Positions 8,430-17,085 of a DNA stretch of 64,000 bases are shown in pieces. The position numbers and the translations under genes were made by a program. The stretch covers positions 1,736,001 through 1,800,000 of the forward strand of contig NZ_JAVIWI010000001.1 in assembly GCF_034314085.1 (NCBI RefSeq), read 5' to 3'. A model generated the notes under the pieces. The model did no database searches. It saw nothing but the letters and a program-made list of their open reading frames with translations, and was not told the DNA's origin. The stretch is from Undibacterium sp. 5I1 (GTDB taxonomy: Bacteria > Pseudomonadota > Gammaproteobacteria > Burkholderiales > Burkholderiaceae_D). The stretch's first letter is position 1; every line of letters begins with the position of its first letter.

Positions 8430-9557
8430 ATGACTACAGCACTGCCCTTCTTGCCATTCACAAAACCCACCATGGACGAAGAGACGATTACCGCTGTCGG
8501 TAATGTCTTGCGTTCTGGCTGGTTGACCAGCGGTCCTAATGTGCAGGCGCTGGAAGCGCAATTGTCCGAGTACTTTGGTGGCCGACCAGTGCGCACCTAC
8601 AACTCGGGCACTTGTACGATGGAAATCGCTTTACGCATTGCGGGCATCGGCTCGGGTGACGAGGTAATTACGACACCAAATTCCTGGGTTGCTACCGCCA
8701 ACGTCATTATCGAAGTCGGTGCTACGCCAGTATTTGTCGATATCGATCCACGTAGTCACAATATTGACCTGGATAAAGTTGAAGCGGCGATCACACCGCG
8801 CACAAAAGCAATCATCCCTGTTCACATGTGCGGCCTGCCCTGCGACATGGATAAACTTTATGCAATCGCTAAGAAACACAATCTGCGTGTCGTCGAAGAT
8901 GCAGCGCAAGCCATTGGTTCTACCTGGAAAGGTCAGCGCATCGGTGCCTTTGGCGACTTTGCCTCATTCAGTTTTCAGGTCAATAAAAATATCATGACTG
9001 GCGAAGGTGGCTGCCTGGTCTTAAATAATGCAGAAGAAGCCCGCCTGGCAGAAAAGTATCGGCTACAAGGCGTCACCCGTAGCGGCTTGGATGGTATCGA
9101 TGTTGATGTCCTCGGCGGCAAATACAATATGACCGATATCGCCGCCGCGATTGGTCTTGGACAGATGAAGCATCTGGCAGAGTTCAACGCCAAACGCAAA
9201 GTGCTGGCGCAGTATTATTTTGCGACATTTGGCAGCGAATTCGAAGCACAAACAGGCGCCGAACTACCGGTCGCTGATTTTGAAAACAGCAACTGGCATA
9301 TGTTTCATATTGTTTTGCCAGAACGCGTCAATCGCGGCGAATTTATGCAGCAAATGATGGATGTGGGCATCGGCCTCGGTTATCACTACCGTGCTATTCA
9401 TTTGTTCAGCTATTATCGTGCTCGTGGTTTTACAGATGGCATGTTCCCGATCGCAGAGCGTGTTGGTAAGCAGATCGTCACACTGCCATTATTCCCAAGC
9501 ATGACCCAAGCCGACGTAGAACGCGTCGTGTCTGCGGTAAAATCTTGCCTTTCCTAA
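8430..9557 (+). CDS. arnB: UDP-Ara4O aminotransferase (ArnB-like, DegT/DnrJ/EryC1 family)
   Basis: 375 residues, as for E. coli ArnB. It is a PLP enzyme that converts UDP-4-keto-arabinose to UDP-4-amino-4-deoxy-L-arabinose using glutamate. Visible features are SGWLTSGPNVQALE near the N-terminus, NSGTCTMEIALRIAGIG, VVEDAAQAIGSTWKG, and FSFQVNKNIMTGEGG with the PLP lysine at residue 186. NMTDIAAAIGLGQM and NWHMFHIVLP follow. The start is ATG 8430 with AAGGA eight bases upstream. arnC follows after 16 nt, so the two are co-transcribed. Confidence 0.92.
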   Translation: MTTALPFLPFTKPTMDEETITAVGNVLRSGWLTSGPNVQALEAQLSEYFGGRPVRTYNSGTCTMEIALRIAGIGSGDEVITTPNSWVATANVIIEVGATPVFVDIDPRSHNIDLDKVEAAITPRTKAIIPVHMCGLPCDMDKLYAIAKKHNLRVVEDAAQAIGSTWKGQRIGAFGDFASFSFQVNKNIMTGEGGCLVLNNAEEARLAEKYRLQGVTRSGLDGIDVDVLGGKYNMTDIAAAIGLGQMKHLAEFNAKRKVLAQYYFATFGSEFEAQTGAELPVADFENSNWHMFHIVLPERVNRGEFMQQMMDVGIGLGYHYRAIHLFSYYRARGFTDGMFPIAERVGKQIVTLPLFPSMTQADVERVVSAVKSCLS

Positions 9558-9573
9558 TTTTGAGCCTCGATTG

Positions 9574-10539
9574 ATGAAACCAGAACTCTCCGTCGTCATC
9601 CCTGTTTATAACGAAGAAACCGGTCTAGCGCAGTTGTACGCTCGGCTATATCCCGCGCTGGATGCCCTGGCTGCGCGTGGTGTTAGCTATGAGATCGTAT
9701 TCGTCAATGACGGCAGTCGCGACAATACGGCGTCGATACTGGCGGATCAGTTCAGACTGCGTCCAGATGTTACCCGTGTCGTCTTATTCAGTGGCAATTA
9801 CGGCCAACACATGGCGATACTGGCAGGATTTCAGGCGACCCGCGGTGAAATCGTCGTCACGCTCGACGCCGATCTGCAAAATCCCCCTGAAGAAATTGGC
9901 GCACTGGTCGACAAAATGCGCGAGGGCTATGACTACGTTGGCTCTATCCGCCGCAAACGTCAGGACTCAGCATGGCGTACCTACGCCTCCAAAGCAATGA
10001 ATCGCTTCCGCGAAAAAATCACCCGTCTCAAAATCACCGATCAAGGCAATATGCTGCGCGCTTATGGCCGCAATGTGATCGACCTGATCAATCAATGCAG
10101 TGAGGTCAACACTTTTGTGCCTGCCCTTGCCTATACTTTCTCGCGCAATCCGACCGAAATCACGGTGGAACATGAAGAACGCGCTGCTGGCGAATCCAAG
10201 TATTCACTGTACAGCCTAATCCGCTTGAATTTTGATTTGATGACGGGCTTTTCTATTATGCCTTTGCAGTGGTTCTCTATGCTAGGGATGGTGCTGTCAG
10301 CGGCATCTGCCCTGCTGGTATTTTTGCTCTTAGTTCGTCGCTTTATTTTGGGTTCGGAAGCAGAGGGCCTATTCACGCTATTTGCGATTGCTTTCTTTAT
10401 GATGGGCGTGATTCTGTTCGGTATTGGTTTGCTCGGTGAATATGTTGGTCGTATTTATCAACAAGTACGCGGTCGCCCACGTTATGTGGTACAAACAATT
10501 TTAGAACATACCAGCAATGATGTTTCAGAGACCAACTGA
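9574..10539 (+). CDS. arnC: undecaprenyl-phosphate Ara4FN transferase (ArnC-like GT2)
   Basis: 321 residues from ATG 9574 (an adjacent TTG at 9571 would add one residue). The N-terminal two thirds is a GT2 glycosyltransferase: LSVVIPVYNEETGL, FVNDGSRDNTA, ATRGEIVVTLDADLQNPPEE with the metal-binding DxD-type motif, and later GESKYSLYSLIRL. Two membrane helices follow near residues 230-300. ArnC transfers formylated aminoarabinose from UDP to undecaprenyl phosphate at the inner membrane. It lies between arnB (16-nt gap) and the formyltransferase (1-nt gap). Confidence 0.9.
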   Translation: MKPELSVVIPVYNEETGLAQLYARLYPALDALAARGVSYEIVFVNDGSRDNTASILADQFRLRPDVTRVVLFSGNYGQHMAILAGFQATRGEIVVTLDADLQNPPEEIGALVDKMREGYDYVGSIRRKRQDSAWRTYASKAMNRFREKITRLKITDQGNMLRAYGRNVIDLINQCSEVNTFVPALAYTFSRNPTEITVEHEERAAGESKYSLYSLIRLNFDLMTGFSIMPLQWFSMLGMVLSAASALLVFLLLVRRFILGSEAEGLFTLFAIAFFMMGVILFGIGLLGEYVGRIYQQVRGRPRYVVQTILEHTSNDVSETN

Positions 10540-10540
10540 G

Positions 10541-11497
10541 ATGACAGATAACAATCTCACTGGCAGTGACGCCACCAATGCCACTGCTACTGCCGTCGTC
10601 TTTGCTTACCATAGCGTCGGTGTTCGCTGTATCAAAACCTTGTTAGCTCGCGGTATCAACATCACGCTGGTTGTGACGCATGAAGACAATCCTGCTGAGA
10701 CCATCTGGTTTGAATCGGTCGCTGCGCTTTGCAAAGAACACGGCATACCGACCATTACCCCAATCGACCCAAAGTCTGCTGAATTACATCAGCAAGTCGC
10801 AGCTATCGCGCCCGATTTTATTTTCAGCTTCTATTATCGCAATATGTTGCCCGTTGAATTATTAGGGCTGGCAAAACGCGGTGCCTATAATTTGCACGGA
10901 TCTTTATTACCCAAATACCGTGGTCGTGTACCAGTCAATTGGGCAGTTCTGCATGGCGAAACTGAAACGGGGGCAACACTGCATGAAATGGCGCTTAAAC
11001 CTGATGCAGGCGCGATCATCGCCCAGACCATGGTGCCGATTTTGCCAGACGACACGGCGTTTGAAGTATTTGGAAAATTAACGGTCGCGTCCGAACAAAC
11101 CTTATGGTCAGCTTTGCCCGGCTTGCTAGCAGGCAACGCAATTAAGCTGAACAACGATCTGTCGCAAGGAAGTTATTTCGGTGGACGTAAGCCAGAAGAT
11201 GGTCGCATTAACTGGCAGCACACTGCGCAGCAGGTGTACAACTTGCACAGAGCCGTTGCTCCACCCTACCCCGGTGCGTTTACTGAATTAAATGGTCAGA
11301 CTTATGTTATCGGAAAAGCACGTTTATCAACAAACTTTCCTACTAACAATAGATCTGATTTGCCGACAGGCTTATGTGTAGTGGATAATGCTATCTTTGG
11401 CGTTTGCGGCGATGGTCGCGCACTATCGATTATTGAATTATTATCCAATGGCAAAGCGGTTTCCCCTGAAGTTTTGGAAGCTGCCATCAAGGCTTAA
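10541..11497 (+). CDS. UDP-Ara4N formyltransferase (free-standing ArnA N-terminal domain)
   Basis: 318 residues from ATG 10541, one base after the arnC stop; an in-frame ATG at 10517 lies inside arnC. The protein matches the formyltransferase half of E. coli ArnA: AYHSVGVRCIKTLLARG, then FSFYYRNMLP, NLHGSLLPKYRGRVPVNWA carrying the catalytic-type Asn117 and His119, and LKPDAGAII with Asp155. The Asn/His/Asp triad of 10-formyl-tetrahydrofolate formyltransferases is therefore complete. A C-terminal subdomain follows (GRINWQHTAQQVYNLHRAVAPPYPGAF). In E. coli this activity is fused to the UDP-glucuronate decarboxylase; here the two are separate genes 87 nt apart, in pathway order. Confidence 0.9.
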   Translation: MTDNNLTGSDATNATATAVVFAYHSVGVRCIKTLLARGINITLVVTHEDNPAETIWFESVAALCKEHGIPTITPIDPKSAELHQQVAAIAPDFIFSFYYRNMLPVELLGLAKRGAYNLHGSLLPKYRGRVPVNWAVLHGETETGATLHEMALKPDAGAIIAQTMVPILPDDTAFEVFGKLTVASEQTLWSALPGLLAGNAIKLNNDLSQGSYFGGRKPEDGRINWQHTAQQVYNLHRAVAPPYPGAFTELNGQTYVIGKARLSTNFPTNNRSDLPTGLCVVDNAIFGVCGDGRALSIIELLSNGKAVSPEVLEAAIKA

Positions 11498-11584
11498 AAT
11501 TGGTTCAATCCAATGAAGCAGACATAATCAAAAAACGGTCGGCAAGAATAATAAGTAAATCAAATTTTAACTAAAGAAATCACA

Positions 11585-12625
11585 ATGAAAAAAGTCCTCA
11601 TTCTCGGCGTGAACGGTTTTATTGGCCATCACCTCTCCAAGCGCATCCTGGAAACTACCGATTGGCATGTCTATGGCATGGATATGCAAACCGAGCGTTT
11701 GGGCGACATGATCAATCACGAACGTATGCACTTTTTTGAAGGTGACATCACCATCAATAAAGAATGGGTTGAGTACCACGTTAAAAAATGCGATGTCATC
11801 TTGCCATTAGTCGCCATCGCGACCCCGTCGACTTACGTCAAACAGCCTTTGCGTGTGTTTGAGCTAGACTTTGAAGCCAACTTGCCTATCGTCCGCTCCG
11901 CAGCTAAATACGGCAAACATCTGGTATTTCCATCGACGTCTGAAGTGTATGGCATGTGCCATGACGAAGAATTTGATCCAGAACAATCAGAACTGATTTG
12001 CGGACCGATCAATAAACCACGCTGGATTTACTCTTGCGCCAAGCAACTGATGGATAGAGTAATCTGGGGTTATGGCATGGAAGGTTTGAATTTCACACTG
12101 TTCCGTCCTTTTAACTGGATCGGTGCTGGCTTGGATTCTATTCATACACCAAAAGAAGGTAGCTCACGCGTTGTGACGCAATTCTTTGGTCATATCGTCC
12201 GTGGCGAAAATATTTCTCTGGTAGATGGCGGCGCGCAAAAACGTGCGTTCACTTATATCGACGACGGTATCGACGCCTTGATGCGTATCATCGCTAATAA
12301 AGATGGCATTGCCAGTGGCAAAATCTACAATATCGGCAATCCAACCAATAACTTCTCTATCCGCGAACTCGCGCACATGATGTTGACGTTGGCGGCTGAG
12401 TACCCGGAATATGCAGAAACAGCGAAAAAAGTACAACTGACAGAAACAACCTCAGGTGCTTACTACGGCGCAGGTTATCAAGACGTACAAAACCGTGTAC
12501 CAAAAATCACCAATACCTGTGAAGAACTGGGCTGGGCGCCGACGACAGATATGAAAGACACTATGCGCAATATTTTTGATGCTTACCGTGGGCAAGTCGC
12601 CGAAGCCCGCGCATTGATGGACTAA
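11585..12625 (+). CDS. UDP-glucuronate oxidative decarboxylase (free-standing ArnA C-terminal domain)
   Basis: A 346-residue extended short-chain dehydrogenase. The NAD-binding motif GVNGFIGHHLSKRIL is near residue 8, and the catalytic tyrosine and lysine lie in WIYSCAKQLMDRVIWGYG. FTLFRPFNWIGAGLDS is typical of the ArnA/UXS branch. It oxidises and decarboxylates UDP-glucuronic acid to UDP-4-keto-arabinose, the committed step before ArnB. The Arg and Ser positions that separate ArnA from UXS decarboxylases cannot be judged without an alignment, but the neighbouring arn genes make the assignment firm. arnD follows after 10 nt. Confidence 0.9.
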   Translation: MKKVLILGVNGFIGHHLSKRILETTDWHVYGMDMQTERLGDMINHERMHFFEGDITINKEWVEYHVKKCDVILPLVAIATPSTYVKQPLRVFELDFEANLPIVRSAAKYGKHLVFPSTSEVYGMCHDEEFDPEQSELICGPINKPRWIYSCAKQLMDRVIWGYGMEGLNFTLFRPFNWIGAGLDSIHTPKEGSSRVVTQFFGHIVRGENISLVDGGAQKRAFTYIDDGIDALMRIIANKDGIASGKIYNIGNPTNNFSIRELAHMMLTLAAEYPEYAETAKKVQLTETTSGAYYGAGYQDVQNRVPKITNTCEELGWAPTTDMKDTMRNIFDAYRGQVAEARALMD

Positions 12626-12635
12626 TCCAGTAACA

Positions 12636-13583
12636 ATGCCAAGCATCGTTCTCAAAATTGACGTCGATACCTATCGCGGCACAAAAGAAGGCGTACCAAA
12701 TCTGGTACGCCTTTTAAAACAACATCAAGCTGGTGCGAGCTTTCTGTTTTCTTTAGGTAAAGATCACACTGGCTGGGCATTGCGACGCGCATTTCGTCCT
12801 GGCTTCTTCAAAAAAGTGTCCCGTACCTCGGTAGTTGAACACTATGGCATCAAGACTTTGATGTACGGCGTTTTTCTGCCCGCGCCGGATATCGGCAAAG
12901 ACTGTGCGGCAGAAATGCGTGCGGTCAAGGAAGCTGGCTTTGAATGTGGCATTCACACCTGGGATCACGTGGTCTGGCACGACAATGTGCGCCAACGCGA
13001 TGCAGCCTGGACCCAGAGCCAGATGCAGCAGGCGTATGCGCGCTTTACACAAATTTTTGGTGAAGTACCAAAGACGCATGGTGCGGCCGGCTGGCAAATG
13101 AATCCGGATGCGTTCGCTCAGTTAGACCAATTTGGTATTGCCTATGCTTCAGACGGTCGTGCGATGCTCAACGACGACGGCAGCTTGACTGATCCCGCAG
13201 CCGGACCGTATCGCTTACAGTCGCATGGCAAAACCTTCGCCTGTCTGCAAATGCCAACTACACTCCCAACTCTGGATGAAATTTTAGGGCGAGAAATTGA
13301 CGGCGTCGTCATCAATGAGTCAAATATCGCCGCTAACATACTTAAATTAACGGCGACGCCAAGAAATCATGTATTTACCTTACATGCAGAACTTGAAGGA
13401 CAGAAACTTGCCCCCATCTTTGACCAATTATTGAAGGGTTGGCGCGAGCAGGGTTACGATTGCATCTCCATGGCGACATATTATGACGCCATCAAAAACG
13501 ATATTTTGCCGGTGCGTCCGATTACTTGGGCTGAACTGCCGGGACGATCGGGAGAATTGATCGCATTACTGCCTAGCAAGTAG
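12636..13583 (+). CDS. arnD: Und-P-Ara4FN deformylase ArnD (polysaccharide deacetylase family)
   Basis: 315 residues with the NodB-type deacetylase fold. Metal-binding and catalytic stretches are KIDVDTYRGTKEGVPNL at the N-terminus and ECGIHTWDHVVWHD with two histidines near residue 105. THGAAGWQMNPDAF and NHVFTLHAELEGQKL come later. ArnD removes the formyl group from undecaprenyl-phosphate-Ara4FN so the sugar can be flipped and used by ArnT. It is the last gene of the arn run. No strong terminator follows; a 15-bp tandem repeat occupies the gap to bcp. Confidence 0.9.
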   Translation: MPSIVLKIDVDTYRGTKEGVPNLVRLLKQHQAGASFLFSLGKDHTGWALRRAFRPGFFKKVSRTSVVEHYGIKTLMYGVFLPAPDIGKDCAAEMRAVKEAGFECGIHTWDHVVWHDNVRQRDAAWTQSQMQQAYARFTQIFGEVPKTHGAAGWQMNPDAFAQLDQFGIAYASDGRAMLNDDGSLTDPAAGPYRLQSHGKTFACLQMPTTLPTLDEILGREIDGVVINESNIAANILKLTATPRNHVFTLHAELEGQKLAPIFDQLLKGWREQGYDCISMATYYDAIKNDILPVRPITWAELPGRSGELIALLPSK

Positions 13584-13657
13584 CACAGTAGTAATTTCCA
13601 GGCGCCTCAGTCCGACTCTTTGCTTGAATTGATGCTGACCCGAATTGACTCCGGGTG

Positions 13658-13702
13658 GCATCTAAGTGTCTCGCATTTAAATGCCTCGCATCTAAGTGTC
13701 TA
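13658..13702. repeat. three-copy 15-bp tandem repeat
   Basis: Three adjacent 15-mers, GCATCTAAGTGTCTC, GCATTTAAATGCCTC and GCATCTAAGTGTCTA, lie in the 168-nt gap between arnD and bcp. Units 1 and 3 differ only in the last base. They may sit in the bcp promoter or leader; copy number could vary between strains. Confidence 0.85.
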
Positions 13703-13751
13703 ATTTAAGCTTCTTATTTAGCACATATTCAATCTACCTCAGGAGATCACC

Positions 13752-14228
13752 GTGGCCGATAGCCCATCAGCACTGCAATGCCAAGTCCCCGATTTTTCTG
13801 CCCCGATGACAAATGATAAAACTTTCCAACTCAGTAATTTTGCTGGAAAAAATGTTGTCATTTATTTTTACCCAAAAGACAATACTCCCGGCTGTACGAC
13901 AGAAAGTATGGCTTTCCGAGATTTATACGACAGTTTCCAGCAAGCCAATACCGAAATTTTTGGCTTAAGCCGCGACAGTCTGCGCTCTCATGAAGGTTTT
14001 AAAAGCAAACTGGGTTTGCCCTTTGAACTAATTTCTGACCCGGACGAAACTGTTTGCAATCTGTTTGACGTCATGAAAATGAAGAGTATGTACGGCAAAC
14101 AACATCGCGGTGTCGAACGCAGCACTTTTGTGATTGACGGCAGCGGTAAATTAGTGAAAGAATGGAGAGGAGTTAAAGTAGCTGGACATGTTGATGAAGT
14201 GTTGGAATTTGTGAGCGCAAACCAGTAA
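13752..14228 (+). CDS. bcp: thioredoxin-dependent peroxiredoxin, Bcp/PrxQ type
   Basis: 158 residues, the usual Bcp length. It reduces hydrogen peroxide and organic peroxides in the cytoplasm with electrons from thioredoxin. The peroxidatic cysteine is Cys48 in YPKDNTPGCTTESMAF. The resolving cysteine found five residues later in E. coli Bcp is absent (Ser/Met there). Cys102 (DETVCNLFDV) is the likely partner, as in PrxQ variants with a distant second Cys. RGVERSTFVIDGSGKLVKEW is the C-terminal signature. GTG at 13752 is the start, with AGGAG six bases upstream. phoH follows after a terminator; the bcp-phoH pair is common in Burkholderiales. Confidence 0.92.
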   Translation: MADSPSALQCQVPDFSAPMTNDKTFQLSNFAGKNVVIYFYPKDNTPGCTTESMAFRDLYDSFQQANTEIFGLSRDSLRSHEGFKSKLGLPFELISDPDETVCNLFDVMKMKSMYGKQHRGVERSTFVIDGSGKLVKEWRGVKVAGHVDEVLEFVSANQ

Positions 14229-14252
14229 TTGAAATCAAAAATTTTCTTCGAG

Positions 14253-14310
14253 AAAAAGCCGTGTATGGAAGTGTCCCGGATTAATCCGGCGTCATCCATA
14301 GCGGCTTTTT
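14253..14310 (+). terminator. intrinsic terminator after bcp
   Basis: AAAAAGCCG (from 14253) pairs with CGGCTTTTT (ending 14310), with inner pairs ATGGA/CCAT and a CCGGATTAATCCGG top. The T run directly follows the stem. It lies 24 nt after the bcp stop and 36 nt before phoH. Confidence 0.8.
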
Positions 14311-14346
14311 GACTTTTAAGCTCTCACACTTTTAGAAGAGGTCCTA

Positions 14347-16137
14347 ATGCCCCTGCCCAAAATGCCGACAAAACCTGCGGCTCTGCTGTCCCCAAAGGAT
14401 TATTCAAAAGCAGATAAAACCAAGTCTTTAAATGTCACTAAACCCGCTAACAAACCGGAAACCAGATTGAGCCCGGTAGCGACAACTGCAGCCAGTAACG
14501 CTGTAAGTAACGCCACTGGCCGTGCACCAGCAGCCACGCCGATTAAGGCCAATGTGGTCGCACCGGTTAAGAACCCTGTCATAGCTAAAACGGCCATACC
14601 AGAAACTCAGGCCAAAGCTAGCCCGACAAAAATTAATGCAAAAGTGAGTGAAAAACCAGCGCCTAAAACTGGCTCATCGGCACACGAACATCGTGTCAAG
14701 TCAGGTACTAGCCGGGCGGCGGATAAGTCGGGCGTAAAAAAATTATTTGTACTCGACACCAATGTGCTAATGCATGATCCGTCATCGCTCTTCCGCTTTG
14801 AAGAGCATGATGTGTACTTGCCTATGATCACTCTGGAAGAGCTGGATGATCATAAAAAAGGCATGTCAGAAGTCGCACGCAATGCACGTCAGGTATCGCG
14901 CTCACTTGACGCTCTGGTTGGCGATATTGATCATCACGAGATTGAAAAAGGTATCTTACTTTCCAAGTTAGGGAATAAAGACGCCAAAGGTCGCCTGTAT
15001 TTCCAGACCAAATTGCAAAGCGCAGCATTGCCGCAAGGCTTGCCTCAAGGTAAAGCAGATAACCAGATTTTGGCTGTGGTGCGCGCGTTAGAGGCAGAAA
15101 CACCAGGTCGTCCTGTCGTATTGGTCTCTAAAGACATCAATATGCGAATCAAGGCGCGCGCCTTGGGTTTGCCAGCAGAAGATTATTTCAACGATCATGT
15201 GCTGGAAGATTCTGATTTGCTGTACACCGGCATAGTGCAACTGCCAGATGATTTCTGGAACAAGCATGGCAAAGGGATTGAGACCTGGCAAGAAAATAAG
15301 AACGGTCTGAGCACCACGTTCTATCGTATTACCGGGCCGATTATTCCTAGTTTGCTGGTTAATCAATTTGTCTATCTGGAACCGAAAAACGGCGAGTCTT
15401 CGTTTTATGGTCATGTGCGTCAAATCAACGGCAAGACTGCTGTATTGCAAACCTTGCGTGATTATGGTCATGCCAAGCACAGCGTATGGGGCGTAACTTC
15501 TCGTAATCGTGAGCAAAACTTTGCTCTCAACTTATTGATGGACCCAGAATGCGACTTTGTCACCTTGCTGGGGCAAGCGGGTACAGGTAAAACTTTATTG
15601 GCATTAGCGGCGGGCTTAGCGCAAGTGTTAGAAAGCAAAACCTACAATGAGATTATCGTCACCCGCGTAACCGTGCCGGTCGGCGAAGACATTGGCTTCT
15701 TACCAGGTACAGAGGAAGAAAAAATGTCGCCGTGGATGGGCGCATTTGACGACAATCTGGAAGTGCTCAATAAATCAGACAACGACGCAGGCGACTGGGG
15801 TCGTGCTGCGACACAGGATTTGATACGCTCCAAGATCAAAATCAAATCGCTGAATTTTATGCGTGGCCGTACTTTTGTGAACAAATTTTTGATTATCGAC
15901 GAAGCACAAAATCTGACGCCAAAACAAGTTAAGACCTTGGTTACTCGCGCCGGACCGGGCACAAAGATTATCTGTCTGGGTAACATCGCACAGATCGATA
16001 CACCGTACCTGACCGAAGGTTCCAGCGGGCTGACTTATGTGGTTGATCGCTTCAAAGGCTGGGCGCACAGCGGTCATGTGACCTTGGCGCGTGGAGAACG
16101 TTCTCGTCTGGCAGATCATGCGAGTGAAATTTTGTAG
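14347..16137 (+). CDS. PIN-PhoH family ATPase/ribonuclease-like protein
   Basis: 596 residues in three parts. Residues 1-130 are a low-complexity tail rich in Ala, Lys, Pro and Thr. A PIN nuclease-type domain begins at FVLDTNVLMHD (Asp137) and continues through ITLEELDDHKKG and VVLVSKDINMRIKARALG. The C-terminal PhoH ATPase has Walker A GQAGTGKT (409-416) and Walker B-type FLIIDEAQNLTPKQ. PIN-PhoH proteins have been characterised in mycobacteria and other bacteria as RNA-unwinding ribonucleases linked to toxin-antitoxin-like control; the role in this organism is unknown. The start ATG has AGAGG upstream. A strong terminator follows. I leave the symbol empty because phoH in E. coli names a shorter protein without PIN. 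Confidence 0.9.
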   Translation: MPLPKMPTKPAALLSPKDYSKADKTKSLNVTKPANKPETRLSPVATTAASNAVSNATGRAPAATPIKANVVAPVKNPVIAKTAIPETQAKASPTKINAKVSEKPAPKTGSSAHEHRVKSGTSRAADKSGVKKLFVLDTNVLMHDPSSLFRFEEHDVYLPMITLEELDDHKKGMSEVARNARQVSRSLDALVGDIDHHEIEKGILLSKLGNKDAKGRLYFQTKLQSAALPQGLPQGKADNQILAVVRALEAETPGRPVVLVSKDINMRIKARALGLPAEDYFNDHVLEDSDLLYTGIVQLPDDFWNKHGKGIETWQENKNGLSTTFYRITGPIIPSLLVNQFVYLEPKNGESSFYGHVRQINGKTAVLQTLRDYGHAKHSVWGVTSRNREQNFALNLLMDPECDFVTLLGQAGTGKTLLALAAGLAQVLESKTYNEIIVTRVTVPVGEDIGFLPGTEEEKMSPWMGAFDDNLEVLNKSDNDAGDWGRAATQDLIRSKIKIKSLNFMRGRTFVNKFLIIDEAQNLTPKQVKTLVTRAGPGTKIICLGNIAQIDTPYLTEGSSGLTYVVDRFKGWAHSGHVTLARGERSRLADHASEIL

Positions 16138-16201
16138 ATCATAATCGACTCATTACTAAATAAGCTTTAGCAAAAGACTAGCGAACGCTTAAGCAAAAAA
16201 T

Positions 16202-16236
16202 AAAAATCGGTGCATTCAATATGCACCGATTTTTTT
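16202..16236 (+). terminator. intrinsic terminator after phoH
   Basis: AAAAATCGGTGCAT and ATGCACCGATTTTT form a 14-bp perfect stem with the 5-base loop TCAAT and a trailing T run, 64 nt after the phoH stop. The leading A run would let it work leftward too. Confidence 0.88.
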
Positions 16237-16270
16237 ATGCCCACAAATCTAGAAGGAAAGGGAAATTCAC

Positions 16271-16349
16271 ATACTCCCCACCATTTTTTTAAAATATGCT
16301 CTACTGTCCAATGATTATATGGACGATTAAATATACTACCTCATAGTAT
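16271..16349 (+). repeat. ATACTCCC-type intergenic repeat, copy B (long subtype)
   Basis: 79 bp starting ATACTCCCC, then an A/T-rich stretch and AAAATATGCT. A central stem is formed by GTCCA and TGGAC, and a 3' stem by ATACTA/TAGTAT. It aligns without gaps to copy E over 79 positions and, with one inserted base, to the reverse complement of copy D. Confidence 0.88.
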
Positions 16350-16501
16350 ATAAATAGATTTAATCACTCTCCCTGAATAAACCATCACTCCATTAAAACT
16401 GAGAAGACTAGACGTTTTGAAGTCCCGGCGCAGCATCGTTAGTGCACAAGGATCAGCACAAGGATCAGCAACGCCAAATTAGTAACGCCAAGCAAGAAAA
16501 T

Positions 16502-16548
16502 ATTTCTTGATATAAAATCTTGCCCAGGCAACTAATTCATCAAGAAAT
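16502..16548. promoter_or_regulatory. candidate MarR operator around the promoter
   Basis: ATTTCTTGAT (16502-16511) and ATCAAGAAAT (16539-16548) are a perfect 10-bp inverted repeat 27 nt apart. The TATAAAAT -10-like box begins right at the left arm, and the right arm ends 11 nt before the regulator's ATG. This is a plausible autoregulatory operator; binding is inferred. Confidence 0.5.
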
Positions 16549-16559
16549 TAATCAAAAAT

Positions 16560-17042
16560 ATGGCTCAGCCCTCCTCCACTTTTCCGCTCGACGTGTATCA
16601 GGTTGAAGAAAGCCTCGGCTATCTCATCTCTCGTGCGAAAACCATGCTGTCAAAATCAGTTGATGAATCGGTATCAAAACTAGGGATCACGCATGCCCAA
16701 TCCAGCGTATTTATGATGCTGGCAACCGGTAAATGTGAGACCGCCGCCGAGCTGGCACGTGATCTTTTTATCGATGCTGGTGCAATGAAGCGCATGCTAG
16801 ACAGGTTAGAAGTAAAAGGCTTACTCGTACGTGTTACAGACGAGAGCGATAAACGTCTGTTTAAATTGGAATTGACGCAAGCCGGACATGAATTAGTGCA
16901 GCATTTACCCGGCATCTATAACGATGTTTTAAATATCGGGTTTACGGGATTTAGCCCGGAAGAAATTGGCTTTTTAAGAAGCTTACTCAAAAAATTATTA
17001 GCCAACAGAACTTTATTAGAGCAAACAGCAGTTCCTAAATAA
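16560..17042 (+). CDS. MarR-family transcriptional regulator of the adjacent efflux pump
   Basis: A 160-residue winged-helix protein. The helix-turn-helix lies around GKCETAAELARDLFIDAGAMKRMLDRLEVKGLL, and the wing is VRVTDESDKRLFKLELTQAG, both standard for MarR/EmrR. Such proteins repress drug-efflux operons and release DNA on binding phenolic or uncoupler-type ligands. The gene is 43 nt upstream of the three pump genes on the same strand. An inverted repeat overlaps its promoter, so it probably represses itself and the pump. Confidence 0.88.
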   Translation: MAQPSSTFPLDVYQVEESLGYLISRAKTMLSKSVDESVSKLGITHAQSSVFMMLATGKCETAAELARDLFIDAGAMKRMLDRLEVKGLLVRVTDESDKRLFKLELTQAGHELVQHLPGIYNDVLNIGFTGFSPEEIGFLRSLLKKLLANRTLLEQTAVPK

Positions 17043-17085
17043 TCATTGCCCTGACAAACATTATTTTTCTATTTCAATAAAAACT

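Larger units (their letters stand above)
16138..16559. other. intergenic region phoH to marR-type regulator
   Basis: 422 bases. From left to right it holds the phoH terminator (16202-16236), repeat copy B (16271-16349), a two-copy 12-mer GCACAAGGATCA at 16444-16467, and a candidate MarR operator flanking TATAAAAT (16502-16548). No gene is visible. Confidence 0.7.
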
